Assembly: GCA_025054955.1 (NCBI GenBank)
Contig: JANWZE010000056.1
Span: 26,200-90,199 of the forward strand
Length of the DNA: 64,000 bases
Origin: Blastocatellia bacterium
Lineage (GTDB): Bacteria > Acidobacteriota > Blastocatellia > HR10 > J050
Direction of reading: 5' to 3'
Under the pieces are notes generated by a model, which was not told where the DNA came from, did no database searches, and was given only the letters and a program-made list of their open reading frames with translations. Shown in pieces: positions 27,303 through 35,533 of the stretch. The position numbers and the translations under genes are program-made. Positions within the stretch are counted from its first letter, which is position 1, and each line of letters starts with the position of its first letter.

Positions 27303-28928
27303 ATGATGAAGCCGACGGGGAGTTCTCATTCATACCGACGAGCGCTGCTATTCAGCGTTGGCCTCTTTGTTTGTTTGGTTCTGCTGCCGGCGTTGCGATT
27401 GTCCCAAATTCCTTATACTCAACGAATCGGCGCTTTATTGTCATCGCTTGGTCAATTTTTCCAGACAACGGCAAGCATCAATTACGGCGCCAATGACGAT
27501 AACGGCAACGATAACGACAACGATAATGACAACGATAACGATAATGACAATGACAACGACAACGATAACGATAATGACAACGACAACGATAATAACAACG
27601 ACAATGGCAATGATAACGGCAACGATAATGGCAATGGTAACGGCAACGATAATGGCAATGGTAACGGTAACGGCAATGGCAATGGCAATTCAAATGGGAA
27701 CGACAACAACAATAACAACGATAATGGCAATGGTAACGGCAATGACAATGACAATGGTAATGACAATGAGCAGCCGGTTGTCGAAAATGAGATCGTCGTC
27801 GAGCTGGCGCAGGGCACGAGATTGAGAGATATTCTGGAGCGATATGATCTGAGTTTCATTGAGCGATTGGGCCGCACGAACATCTATCGTTTAGGCTACA
27901 AACCCGAACGGAATTTGACTGAGCTCCTGGCGGCGTTAAACCGCGATCCGCAAATCAAGCAAGCAGAAGCCCACTATCTTGTTGTTGATCCGCGAACAAT
28001 CGTGTTTATTGATCCACGGACGATTGTGTTCATTGACGGGCAATCACCGAGCGAGTATTTCAACCAGTGGGCTATCACGCGCATTCAGGCTGACGCGGCG
28101 CATGCTTTGAGTCAAGGTCAAGGTGTGACGGTCGCCGTGATAGATACGGGTATTGATGCGACGCATCCGGTCTTTGATCGAGGCAGGCGGATTGCCCCTG
28201 GTGGTTACGATTTTGTGGAGGAGGACGCCGATCCGCAGGAATCATGTCCGAATCCGTCGTTGACGCCGGGGTGTGGTCATGGCACGTTCGTCGCCGGATT
28301 GATCGCAGCCGTCGCGCCACAGGCGCAAGTATTGCCGATTCGGGCATTCGACCAGAATGGCGCAGGCACGGCTTTCAACATCGCCAAGGCGATTGAACTG
28401 GCGGCTTCGAATAATCGCGTCTCCATCATCAATATGAGTTTTGGGCTGAGAACGCGCTCGTTCGCCATTGACTACGCCCTGAGAAATGCCTATAGCCGTG
28501 GCAAGCTCCTGATCGCTTCGGCCGGCAATCAAGGGAGAGCCAGCGGGCAATATCCGGCCACCGAAAATGAGATCGTGATGGCTGTAGCAGCGACTGACAG
28601 CCGCGATGTCAAAGCTCCGTTCTCCAACTTCGGCGCGTATGTGGACGTTGCTGCTCCCGGCGTGGACATTTACGGACCGTATCCCGACAATCGGTTTGGA
28701 AGCTGGAGTGGCACGTCGTTTGCCACGCCGCTGGTCGCTGCTGAAGCTGCTCTGCTCTATGCCACACAGCCAGCATCTACTCGCCGCACAGCTCAGGCGC
28801 GACAGCAGGTCATCCAGGCCATCTACCAATCAGCCGAGAACATTGATGCTCACAATCCCGCAATTGCTGGTCAGCTCGGTCATGGACGAATCAACGTGTT
28901 GCGCGCGGTTAATGCGCTTCGTCAGTGA
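27303..28928 (+). CDS. S8 (subtilisin-like) serine protease with Asn/Asp/Gly linker
   Basis: 541-residue exported subtilase. Residues 1-45 carry a basic start and hydrophobic signal. About 64-157 is low complexity made almost only of Asn, Asp and Gly. About 160-225 resembles an inhibitor-type propeptide (EIVVELAQGTRLRDILERY). An eight-residue unit DPRTIVFI is then repeated twice in tandem. The catalytic domain has Asp281 (VAVIDTGID), His326 (CGHGTFVAG), oxyanion Asn409 (ASAGNQG) and Ser472 (SGTSFATPL); all are intact. It is divergent from the sigma/anti-sigma/TPR-CHAT genes. It is likely a secreted or surface protease whose spacer keeps the propeptide and catalytic part away from the membrane. 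Confidence 0.93.
   Translation: MMKPTGSSHSYRRALLFSVGLFVCLVLLPALRLSQIPYTQRIGALLSSLGQFFQTTASINYGANDDNGNDNDNDNDNDNDNDNDNDNDNDNDNDNDNNNDNGNDNGNDNGNGNGNDNGNGNGNGNGNGNSNGNDNNNNNDNGNGNGNDNDNGNDNEQPVVENEIVVELAQGTRLRDILERYDLSFIERLGRTNIYRLGYKPERNLTELLAALNRDPQIKQAEAHYLVVDPRTIVFIDPRTIVFIDGQSPSEYFNQWAITRIQADAAHALSQGQGVTVAVIDTGIDATHPVFDRGRRIAPGGYDFVEEDADPQESCPNPSLTPGCGHGTFVAGLIAAVAPQAQVLPIRAFDQNGAGTAFNIAKAIELAASNNRVSIINMSFGLRTRSFAIDYALRNAYSRGKLLIASAGNQGRASGQYPATENEIVMAVAATDSRDVKAPFSNFGAYVDVAAPGVDIYGPYPDNRFGSWSGTSFATPLVAAEAALLYATQPASTRRTAQARQQVIQAIYQSAENIDAHNPAIAGQLGHGRINVLRAVNALRQ
27491..27768. repeat. Asn/Asp/Gly-coding hexamer tandem repeat inside the S8 gene
   Basis: About 278 bp of GAYAAY/GGYAAY hexamers coding for alternating Asn-Asp, then Asn-Gly. 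It is in frame with no interruption. Silent third-base variation (C or T) is frequent, so the array is not a recent expansion throughout. Long open frames on the opposite strand here are by-products of the repeat. Confidence 0.95.
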
Positions 28929-28995
28929 CGCGCTGACCACCGTTACAGAACTTCCCCTACCGTGAAAATAACCATTTTCATATCCCTTGAGAATG

Positions 28996-29287
28996 TAGTA
29001 CAGGCGTTCCCGCCTGTGCTCTATTTTATGCTTCGTGGCGTGCGCCGAGCTCTTGGGTGATTCCTGACCTTATCTTGGAGTGCGCCGGCAGAGCGAAGCG
29101 GCGACGGCGCTTTCCCCTCAGAAAAAGTGGCACAGGCGTTCCCGCCTGTGCTTTATTTTCATGCTCCGTGGCGAGCGTGGAGCTCTTGGGTGATTCCTGA
29201 CTTTATCTTGGAGTGCGCCGGCAGAGCGAAGCGGCGACGGCGCTTTCCCCTCAGAAAAAGTGGCACAGGCGTTCCCGCCCGTGTTTT
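28996..29287. repeat. Three tandem copies of an intergenic REP-like repeat
   Basis: A unit of about 132 bp occurs 2.3 times. Each copy starts with the palindrome CACAGGCG-TTCC-CGCCTGTG (first copy TACAGGCG) at 29000-29019, 29131-29150 and 29264-29283, the last with one arm mismatch. Each of the first two units also contains a GGAGTGCGCCGG...CGGCGC hairpin (29074-29114, 29207-29247). Related pieces lie at 52.5-53.0 kb and 61.1 kb. The rest of 28929-29461 has no gene. Confidence 0.9.
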
Positions 29288-29461
29288 TCATCGTTTCTGC
29301 GCGTCGTCCCGGACGACATGAACAACTCCTGTGAAAATCGCCCACGAAACACACGAAGCTCACGAACGAATTGTCTTTTCATCCTTCGTGGCGTGCTGTT
29401 GCATAGGAGCGATTCCGCAGTTGATATAACTGGCAAACCGCTCTAATTCACGGTGCGCTGA

Positions 29462-30526
29462 TCATCGGCGTCTTGGAGGAGCTAGCGTTCCATCATCGCT
29501 GAGTTCGACGGCATTGTCGCCGAAATCTTGCTGCGACAAGCGTTGAAGAATCGGGATGATCGTGTTGGCTGGATCCAGGCGCGGACCGCCGGGCTTCTCT
29601 TGCTTAATCGGAATAACCTTTCCGCCCAGAAACGTACCATCCGCGGCGAGTCGTACCTGCAAAATCAACGATAAGCCCAGCGGCCCTGCCAGATTGAACG
29701 CTCTGTAGGTGGCGAAGTTGCCAAGCGAATAAGCAATGAGCCGACCTTTGTATACTTCCATGCCGCGCACCACGTGCGGCCCATGACCAAGCAGCAAATC
29801 GGCGCCAGCATCAATCACAGTCCGCGCAAAGGCACGCAAGTTACCTCGGTTTTCGCCGAAAAACATTTCAGTGCCATGAGGGACCCGCTGACGCGTAGCG
29901 CCTTCAGCGCCGCCGTGGAATGAAACGATGACGATGTCGGCATTGGCCGCCGACGCAGCAACAACCTGCCGCGCTGCGCTCAGATCATTCAAATTGTATG
30001 ACGTTCGATTGGTAGCAAAGGCGATGAGTTCGATCTTTTTGCCTTTGACGGTGAGACGAGCAATATCGCCGACTTCACCCGAATGCGCGATGCCGAGACT
30101 CTCCAGCACGCGTTTGGTGCTCTCGCGTCCAGCGACGCCGAAATCCATCACGTGATTATTCGCCAGGCTCATCACGTCAAAGCCAGCCTCCTTCAGATAC
30201 CGTCCGTAGCGCGTCGGCGTGCGAAAGGCGAAACAATTCCTCGCTGAGGGAGGACACTTGGTGGTTGTGCCGCCGTCAATCAGTGGCCCTTCCAGATTGC
30301 CGAACGTCAGATCAGCCGCGCGCAGAATCGGCGCTACCTCGGCCAGCAACGTCGCGCCGTCATCAGGGGGCAGCCAGCCAGCGTCGGGAAACGTCGTGCC
30401 AAGCATGATGTCGCCGACCGCCGCGATGGTGATCTCTTCAGCAGGCCGATGAGCGGGAAATGAACCCGCGGTTAATAAAATCATGACCATGACAGCCAAC
30501 CAATTTCGAAGCAACGACGCGTTCAT
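29462..30526 (-). CDS. CapA-family metallophosphatase-like protein
   Basis: Exported 354-residue protein of the CapA/PgsA (poly-gamma-glutamate biosynthesis) family, with the calcineurin-like fold. Motifs: AAVGDIMLGTTF, FGNLEGPLIDGG, SLANNHVMDFG, VSFHGGAEG, GADLLLGHGPHVVRGME and YSLGNFATY. N-terminal signal (MVMILLTAGSFPA). Start is ATG 30526; the upstream PepE-like gene stops at 30534, so the two are translationally linked. An upstream TTG at 30550 lies before the RBS and is rejected. Members act in capsule or polyglutamate metabolism; no pgsBC genes are nearby, so the role here is open. Confidence 0.9.
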   Translation of the reverse strand: MNASLLRNWLAVMVMILLTAGSFPAHRPAEEITIAAVGDIMLGTTFPDAGWLPPDDGATLLAEVAPILRAADLTFGNLEGPLIDGGTTTKCPPSARNCFAFRTPTRYGRYLKEAGFDVMSLANNHVMDFGVAGRESTKRVLESLGIAHSGEVGDIARLTVKGKKIELIAFATNRTSYNLNDLSAARQVVAASAANADIVIVSFHGGAEGATRQRVPHGTEMFFGENRGNLRAFARTVIDAGADLLLGHGPHVVRGMEVYKGRLIAYSLGNFATYRAFNLAGPLGLSLILQVRLAADGTFLGGKVIPIKQEKPGGPRLDPANTIIPILQRLSQQDFGDNAVELSDDGTLAPPRRR

Positions 30527-30533
30527 CCCGGTT

Positions 30534-31256
30534 TCATCCTCCTTGTTCAAGAAATGATAGAGAAAGCCCCGGCGGATAATCCGTGGGCTCCTGCCCGCTC
30601 AGAAAAACTCTGGCCGATTTTTCACCCCATAATTCCACCTGTGCGCCTTCAATCCTGAGCGCGCTGCCTTCCCTGAGCCCGACAACGTATGTGCCGGGAT
30701 TGAGCAGCACGAACTCGGTAAGGCGCTCGGCTCGTGTCTCGCCACTGTGTTGCGGTATGACGGCGTCTGTGTAATGAGGATTGATCTGGAATGAGATGAG
30801 ACCCAGCGCACGGAAGCTCGGCGGCTCAACGATTGGCATATCGTTAGTTGTCTTGATGGTCGGACAGGCCACATTTGCTCCGGCGCTCCATCCAATGTAC
30901 GGCACGCCATCGTCAACGCGTTGGCGAATCACATCAAGCAAATTCGTATCGTAGAGTCGCTTGAGCAACTGAAACGTATTGCCACCGGCAACCACGATGG
31001 CTTCGGCGTGATTCACTGCATCAACTGCATCATCCGCTTCATGCACGGAGGTGAGTGTGTATCCCATCGCCTGGAAGCGCGCGCCCACCATACTGGCAAA
31101 TTCATCGAACGACATGCGCACGACAGCAAATGGGATGAGCAGCACTGTTTGGACCGACTCGCCGAGAAAATCCCGGATCAGGTTCTCAGCATGTTCTAAA
31201 TAGCCCTGCCCGTAATTCCTGGAATTGCTCAGGAGCAGTAATTGTCTTTGTCGCAT
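30534..31256 (-). CDS. Peptidase E-like (S51) dipeptidase
   Basis: 240 residues, the length of PepE, an Asp-X dipeptidase. Start is ATG 31256, with GGAGA upstream. Upstream codons to 31316 show no family similarity. Motifs: LLLLSNSRNYG at the N-terminus, VVAGGNTFQLLKRLY, nucleophile GWSAGANVACPT (Ser) and FQINPHYTD (catalytic His region). The enzyme is cytoplasmic. It is co-transcribed with the capA-like gene, whose start is 7 bp beyond its stop. Confidence 0.88.
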   Translation of the reverse strand: MRQRQLLLLSNSRNYGQGYLEHAENLIRDFLGESVQTVLLIPFAVVRMSFDEFASMVGARFQAMGYTLTSVHEADDAVDAVNHAEAIVVAGGNTFQLLKRLYDTNLLDVIRQRVDDGVPYIGWSAGANVACPTIKTTNDMPIVEPPSFRALGLISFQINPHYTDAVIPQHSGETRAERLTEFVLLNPGTYVVGLREGSALRIEGAQVELWGEKSARVFLSGQEPTDYPPGLSLSFLEQGG

Positions 31257-31323
31257 CCCTCTCTCTCCATCCTCTCGATCTGACTCGATGTAGTCAAGGC
31301 CGCGCCATCGCTTCAATCAATCA

Positions 31324-31438
31324 GGCGTCGTACTTGTTCTGGTCATCACGAGCAACCTGATAACTCGTCAACCCACCTGAGCGTAGCGAGGGCGTCGGCG
31401 TCATAACTTGTTGTTGCCATCACAAGCAGCCTGACAAC
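31324..31438. repeat. About 41-bp degenerate direct repeat pair, 73-74-bp period
   Basis: Copies at 31324-31364 and 31397-31438 share GGCGTC..TACTTGTT, then CATCAC.AGCA.CCTGA.AAC, with about 8 substitutions and one indel. The 32 bp between them is unrelated. It lies upstream of the PepE-like gene. One of the nine phased repeat pairs. Confidence 0.75.
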
Positions 31439-31496
31439 GGACAGGCAGCCAGTCGTGGCGCTGAGTTGCCTTCAACCAAGAGCGCGAACATATGAC

Positions 31497-32033
31497 TCAC
31501 CGCTCGTTGATCTCGGTTGATTGCCAGGCAATCAGCAACCATTGGTTATTGCGTTTGACGTAGACTTCTGTGAAGCGAACCCGAAAATCGAGCGGTTGAC
31601 CCTGTCGCCGAACTTTCATCCTGGCTTGGCCGGTCACGACAGCCGTCTGGCCATACAGCCGAATCTGGATGTCATCAGCTTCGATGGAATCATATCTGAT
31701 CGCGCCGGCCTGCAATGAGTGCAACAGGTCAGCTTTTGTATCAACGATGCCGCTGGAGTGCGTGTAGGTGAGGTCGTCATCGAGCAACCGCTCGAGTAAC
31801 TTCACCTGGCCGCGCATCATCGCCTCGAACCGGCGGATTTGCGCCATGCGAACGGCTTCTTCGGCAGCGCTCATCTTGAGGCGTTTCTCCTCGAGCGTTT
31901 GCGCGGGCATGGGCGCCGACCACTCAGACACCATCAGCGCAGTGCCACCCGGGCATTTCTCCTCGAGCGTTTGCGCGGGCATGGGCGCTGGCCCCGTCAG
32001 GATCAATAGCAGGATGACAAGATGTTTTGTCAT
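31497..32033 (-). CDS. SnoaL/DUF4440-like exported protein with N-terminal duplication
   Basis: 178 residues. Signal peptide 1-20 (HLVILLLILTGPAPMPAQ), then a C-terminal NTF2-like fold of the DUF4440 type (RRFEAMMRGQVKLLERLLDD, YTHSSGIVDTKADLL, VVTGQARMKVRRQG, FTEVYVKRNNQWLLIAWQ). Members are small enzymes or binding proteins without a conserved catalytic set. The mature N-terminus contains APMPAQTLEEK twice, 24 residues apart, from a 72-bp in-frame duplication. It is the last gene of the YhhN-hydratase-cupin operon (18-bp gap). Confidence 0.83.
   Translation of the reverse strand: MTKHLVILLLILTGPAPMPAQTLEEKCPGGTALMVSEWSAPMPAQTLEEKRLKMSAAEEAVRMAQIRRFEAMMRGQVKLLERLLDDDLTYTHSSGIVDTKADLLHSLQAGAIRYDSIEADDIQIRLYGQTAVVTGQARMKVRRQGQPLDFRVRFTEVYVKRNNQWLLIAWQSTEINER
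31884..31988. repeat. 33-bp identical direct repeat pair, 72-bp period, in frame
   Basis: TTTCTCCTCGAGCGTTTGCG and onward is identical over 33 bp at 31884-31916 and 31956-31988, and similarity extends to about 41 bp. The 39 bp between is unrelated. Inside the DUF4440 gene; because 72 is a multiple of three, the frame is kept. Confidence 0.95.
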
Positions 32034-32051
32034 CGGTCTACCGTCTGCAGC

Positions 32052-32525
32052 TTACCACCCGTTAACTTGCACAGGCTCCTGATCGTACTGACGGAGCAAT
32101 TCTGCAAGGGCGACGGGGTCTGGTTTCTGCCCATCTTTCATCAATTGCGCCAGTCCCTCGAAGTATTTTTCGCGCTGTCCGGCTGGACAAAACATGATGA
32201 GCAATCGGGCACGCTGCGTGCCCCGATTGGCAAACGTATGAGGCATGCCACGCGGCACGAGCACGAATCCACCTGGCGAACACTTCACCACCTGTTCTCC
32301 CACAAGAATGTCAACGTCGCCTTCCAACACATAGAACAATTCTTCGCGCTCACGATGGATGTGCGGCGCTGGGCCGAATCCGCCCGGTTCCTGGATGAAT
32401 TCAAACAGGCTCAAATGCTCGTGCGTATCCGCGCCGGTCGCTTTGACGATGACCTGGCTTGTGCCAAGCAGAATACGATTGCCCGCGCCGGGCTCCAAAA
32501 CAACTTCCTTCATGGGCAGTGTCAT
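32052..32525 (-). CDS. Cupin-domain protein
   Basis: 157-residue cytoplasmic single-domain cupin. AGGAG lies about 8 nt before the ATG. Cupin motif 1 is PHIHREREELFYVLEGDVDI (two His, one Glu of the metal site) and motif 2 is VPRGMPHTFANRG (the third His). All metal ligands are present. It overlaps no gene and sits 15 bp after the hydratase stop in the same operon. Substrate unknown. Confidence 0.88.
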   Translation of the reverse strand: MTLPMKEVVLEPGAGNRILLGTSQVIVKATGADTHEHLSLFEFIQEPGGFGPAPHIHREREELFYVLEGDVDILVGEQVVKCSPGGFVLVPRGMPHTFANRGTQRARLLIMFCPAGQREKYFEGLAQLMKDGQKPDPVALAELLRQYDQEPVQVNGW

Positions 32526-32540
32526 GTGGTCGTCTCCTGG

Positions 32541-33344
32541 TCACGGCAAATAGGGCTGGGCATCAGTGCTCTCAACGAATTTACGCAGGCCTGCTTCAAC
32601 GGCTGGCTTGGTCAGTAGCTCGCAAAAGATTTCGATTTCTTCACGCAATTGGTCGTAAGGAACCGGCTTGATGAATTGTTTCGCTCTGATCCGGGTGGCG
32701 CGGTCGAATTTCTTGATCTGCGCGGCTGTGGAGCGAGCCAGCGAGAGCGCCTGTCCGTCGTTGGCCATCTGGCTGACCAGCCCGATGGTCTGCGCCTTCG
32801 TTGCATTGAAGCTGCGGCCCGTCAACAATAAATCCCGCACCACCGCGTTGCCCAGATCGCGCTTCAATCGAGGAATCCCACCAAAGCCGGGAATCAAACC
32901 CAGCCGCAGCTCGGGAAAGCAAAACCGCGCCATCTTCTCAGCGATAATCATGTCACACGTGAGCGCCAGCTCGAAGCCGCCGCCAAAAACGACGCCATGA
33001 ACGGCGGCAATCGTCACCAGCGGCGATGTGTCAATTGCATTCATCACCCGATGAATGCGCTCAAGGAAATCACGCACGCCAGCCAGACGCTCGTCCTCGG
33101 TCAACTCGTACGAGCGATGATACAACTCCCGCAAATCGGCGCCGGCGCAGAATCCGGCCGGCAGCCTGCTGTAGATAATCAGCGCGTCCGCCTGGTCGGA
33201 CATGCTGGCCAACGCTTCGACGAACTGTTCCAACTCGCGCAGAGTAGCCGAGCCGATCTCGTTGCACGGCGGACGATGCAACGCTAACTCGACAACGCCG
33301 TCGGTCAGCTCCCAGGAAAGCGTCTCCCCGTTGAAGTTCATCAT
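32541..33344 (-). CDS. Enoyl-CoA hydratase/isomerase family protein
   Basis: Crotonase-fold enzyme of about 267 residues. ATG 33344 is the likely start; a GTG at 33356 lacks an RBS. Oxyanion-hole regions: GFCAGADLRELY and AAVHGVVFGGGFELALTCD. The first catalytic Glu region is FPELRLGLIPGFGGIPRL. At the second Glu position (usually before LLTG) there is Asp (VVRDLLLTG), so hydratase activity may be altered. Second gene of the YhhN-hydratase-cupin-DUF4440 operon. Confidence 0.88.
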   Translation of the reverse strand: MMNFNGETLSWELTDGVVELALHRPPCNEIGSATLRELEQFVEALASMSDQADALIIYSRLPAGFCAGADLRELYHRSYELTEDERLAGVRDFLERIHRVMNAIDTSPLVTIAAVHGVVFGGGFELALTCDMIIAEKMARFCFPELRLGLIPGFGGIPRLKRDLGNAVVRDLLLTGRSFNATKAQTIGLVSQMANDGQALSLARSTAAQIKKFDRATRIRAKQFIKPVPYDQLREEIEIFCELLTKPAVEAGLRKFVESTDAQPYLP

Positions 33345-33368
33345 AAGCTGTCTCACGCAGGCACAAGC

Positions 33369-34019
33369 TTATCCCGCTCCGACGGAGAGCGCAATGAGCC
33401 ACTGTGCCAGGTAGTACGTGCTGAGGTTCACCGCGCGCGAAGGCCGATAGGCGCGACGGAACCGACTCCAAGCCAGGATTGCATCCGAGAGGATAAATAA
33501 AACGGCTCCCAGTAGCGCCAGCCAGGCGCCCGGCGGCTTCAGTTGAATCCATCGCGCCAACGCTTGCCCGGCCATCGTCATGATCACCAGCACGTAGGCA
33601 AGCACAGGCCATTTCATCTTGCCCAAATGCGGCCAGAGCAAGGAGAGCAGGAGAACGCCGACCACCATAAACAGCGTGACTGCGCTGAGCGACGAGGCGA
33701 ACTGAACGCCCGGCGAGAACGCAACGATGTAGCAGAGATGCGCGACCAGAAAACTTGCCACGCCGGCGACAAAACGATCCGAAGGTAACATCAAACAAAT
33801 GTCTCCGATCGTCGAAAAAACCAGGCCCAAACAAATGGCCTGTTGATAAAACCGACTGACCGGCTGTTGTATTCGCGCTGCCATGAGCAGGATGAGCAGC
33901 GTCGTCAGCGGCTTGAAGATATAGATGTGATACCGCGGCCCGACGTATTCGGCTCGAATCGTCAGCGTCGCTGTCGCCAGCGCCAACACGAAAATAAGAA
34001 TTTGCCAATCGGCCAACAC
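33369..34019 (-). CDS. YhhN/TMEM86-family membrane protein (lysoplasmalogenase-like)
   Basis: 216 residues, about eight TM helices. Family signatures: FKPLTTLLILLMA near the N-terminus, GDICLMLPSDRFVAGVASFL, and the C-terminal ALLGAVLFILSDAILAWSRF with TYYLAQWLIAL. Characterised relatives hydrolyse the vinyl ether bond of lysoplasmalogens. It heads a four-gene operon with a 24-bp gap to the hydratase gene. Confidence 0.9.
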   Translation of the reverse strand: MLADWQILIFVLALATATLTIRAEYVGPRYHIYIFKPLTTLLILLMAARIQQPVSRFYQQAICLGLVFSTIGDICLMLPSDRFVAGVASFLVAHLCYIVAFSPGVQFASSLSAVTLFMVVGVLLLSLLWPHLGKMKWPVLAYVLVIMTMAGQALARWIQLKPPGAWLALLGAVLFILSDAILAWSRFRRAYRPSRAVNLSTYYLAQWLIALSVGAG

Positions 34020-34060
34020 TGCCTCCGCGATTCTGTCGGCTGGCGACCGCCCGCGTGATA

Positions 34061-34220
34061 CGTCAGTCTTCCAGCGATGTGTCCAACGGCAACCTGAACA
34101 GCAACGGCCTCATTCTTCGTTGCAGAATACGTCGTCAGTCTTCCAGTGTTATATCCAACTGCAACTGACTCCTGACTCCGACTACGTTAGTCTTCCAGCG
34201 TTATATCCAACTGCAGCCCT
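34061..34220. repeat. Three direct repeats of a gene tail (72- and 52-bp steps)
   Basis: GTCAGTCTTCCAG.G...TCCAAC.GCAAC occurs at 34061-34098, 34133-34169 and 34185-34220. The third copy is the real 3' end of the 34187-34774 gene (QLDITLED and stop, read on the minus strand). The other two are non-coding copies beyond the stop. The first pair is 72 bp apart, with about 34 bp of unrelated sequence between. Confidence 0.85.
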
Positions 34221-34774
34221 TCGCCTGAACGCTGCGAATGCTCTTTGTAATGCACGACGCGATGCTCTGGAAGGTTCACCAGCTCGGAGGCGTTGTCCTG
34301 TCGGTCAGGAAACAATCGAATGTTCACGACCTCCTTCGATGTGGCCAGTTTGTGAGCGTCTTCTGCTGACACATAACCCACGAGCATCACAGTTCCATCA
34401 AGTAATTTGTGCACTTCATAACTTTGCGTAATGGGCCGACGGAACAACGGCGCATCGCGGCGTCCGAGCGTCGTGGTGAAGCCATAGACGCCATCAGGCA
34501 AACGAGGCAGGTCATAGCCTTCTTCCTCGAGCGTGATGAGCCGCACTTGATGTTTGGCCCGGAGCGCATCGCGTTCCGGATCGTCAGCAAGGTTGCGATC
34601 GTGTTGATTCATAGCCTTGTTGATCTCCTCAAGATCATTGTTAATGATGCGTTGTGCTCCGCTCATGGAGGCGATCAATCTACATCTACGATTGCCCAAG
34701 ATCAAGTCACCGACGCCGAGCGGATGCGCCATTAGAGTGGTTTGCGAATCTTCTAACCCTGGGAGAGCATGCAC
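34187..34774 (-). CDS. Unknown protein
   Basis: Up to 195 residues, not recognised. The C-terminal 140 residues look genuinely coding and soluble (GYDLPRLPDGVYGFTTTLGR, YEVHKLLDGTVMLVGYVSAEDA, VNIRLFPDRQDNASELVNLP, acidic tail QLDITLED). The true start is uncertain: Met15, Met37 or Met54 are alternatives, and Met54 (34615) follows a GAGGAG 12 nt upstream. No signal peptide, TM helix or known motif. Its last 12 codons are copied twice beyond the stop. Confidence 0.65.
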   Translation of the reverse strand: MHALPGLEDSQTTLMAHPLGVGDLILGNRRCRLIASMSGAQRIINNDLEEINKAMNQHDRNLADDPERDALRAKHQVRLITLEEEGYDLPRLPDGVYGFTTTLGRRDAPLFRRPITQSYEVHKLLDGTVMLVGYVSAEDAHKLATSKEVVNIRLFPDRQDNASELVNLPEHRVVHYKEHSQRSGEGLQLDITLED

Positions 34775-34916
34775 CGGCGTGCATCAGGCGGCAAGCTGCG
34801 AGGCCTCCAGGCTACAAGCAATTGAAAATCGCTGTAACGACGTTCGGTGTCACCGCCGAACGAGCGCGGAGACAATAGACATGAGACGTCACTGAGCACT
34901 TGGCAACAGGGCAACC

Positions 34917-35420
34917 TCAACGATGGACTTCCCGTACCATGTGCGCCAGTTCGGGCAAGATCAGTTTTTCCATTGCCAGCCGCGCCGCTGCCGGCGAGCC
35001 GGGAATCGAAATCACGATTCTTCCCTGGTATGTGCCGGCGACAGCGCGCGACAGCATCGCTGCCGCGCCAATCTCCTGATAGCTCAAGAAGCGAAACAGC
35101 TCGCCAAAGCCCGGCAGCCGTTTTTCCAGGAGGCTGTCCAGCGCGTCGAAGGTCGAATCACGTCGTGAGATGCCCGTGCCACCGTTGAAAATAACCGCCT
35201 GACATTGATCATCGGCCACCAGTGAAGTCAGCACGGCACGCAATTGCTCAGGCTCGTCCTTGATGATCTGATAGCTGGTGATGATATGCCCATGAGCGAT
35301 GAGTTGTTGTTGGATCAGGTGACCACTGGTGTCTGTCTCCGGCGTGCGTGAATCGCTGACCGTGACGACAGCGCAGCCAACCGGTCCGCGCGCTTGACGT
35401 TTGTGTTCGATGTGACTCAT
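34917..35420 (-). CDS. moaB: Molybdenum cofactor biosynthesis protein MoaB
   Basis: 167-residue molybdopterin-binding protein of the MoaB/Mog family. Recognisable: AVVTVSDSRTPETDTSG at the N-terminus, FNGGTGISRRDSTFDAL (adenylyltransferase-type GGTG..RD motif), LSRAVAGTYQGRIVISIPGSP and the C-terminal LILPELAHMV. It acts in adenylation of molybdopterin. mobA, a later step of the pathway, is at 60317-60931; no other moa/moe gene is in the window. Confidence 0.92.
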   Translation of the reverse strand: MSHIEHKRQARGPVGCAVVTVSDSRTPETDTSGHLIQQQLIAHGHIITSYQIIKDEPEQLRAVLTSLVADDQCQAVIFNGGTGISRRDSTFDALDSLLEKRLPGFGELFRFLSYQEIGAAAMLSRAVAGTYQGRIVISIPGSPAAARLAMEKLILPELAHMVREVHR

Positions 35421-35533
35421 GGCCGCATGATTGTAGCTGATTCGGAACGTGAGTGAAACTGACGTCGAACGCTCGCTGAGGCTGTGCTCGTCACCTTGCA
35501 GACACTGAGAACGCCTCCGTATAATCGCCGCCT

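Noticed and set aside
27478..27883. Long open frames antisense to the Asn/Asp/Gly repeat, reading Cys/His/Tyr/Arg or Leu/Ser/Pro repeats
   Set aside because: By-products of a period-six tandem repeat on the other strand; no start signals.
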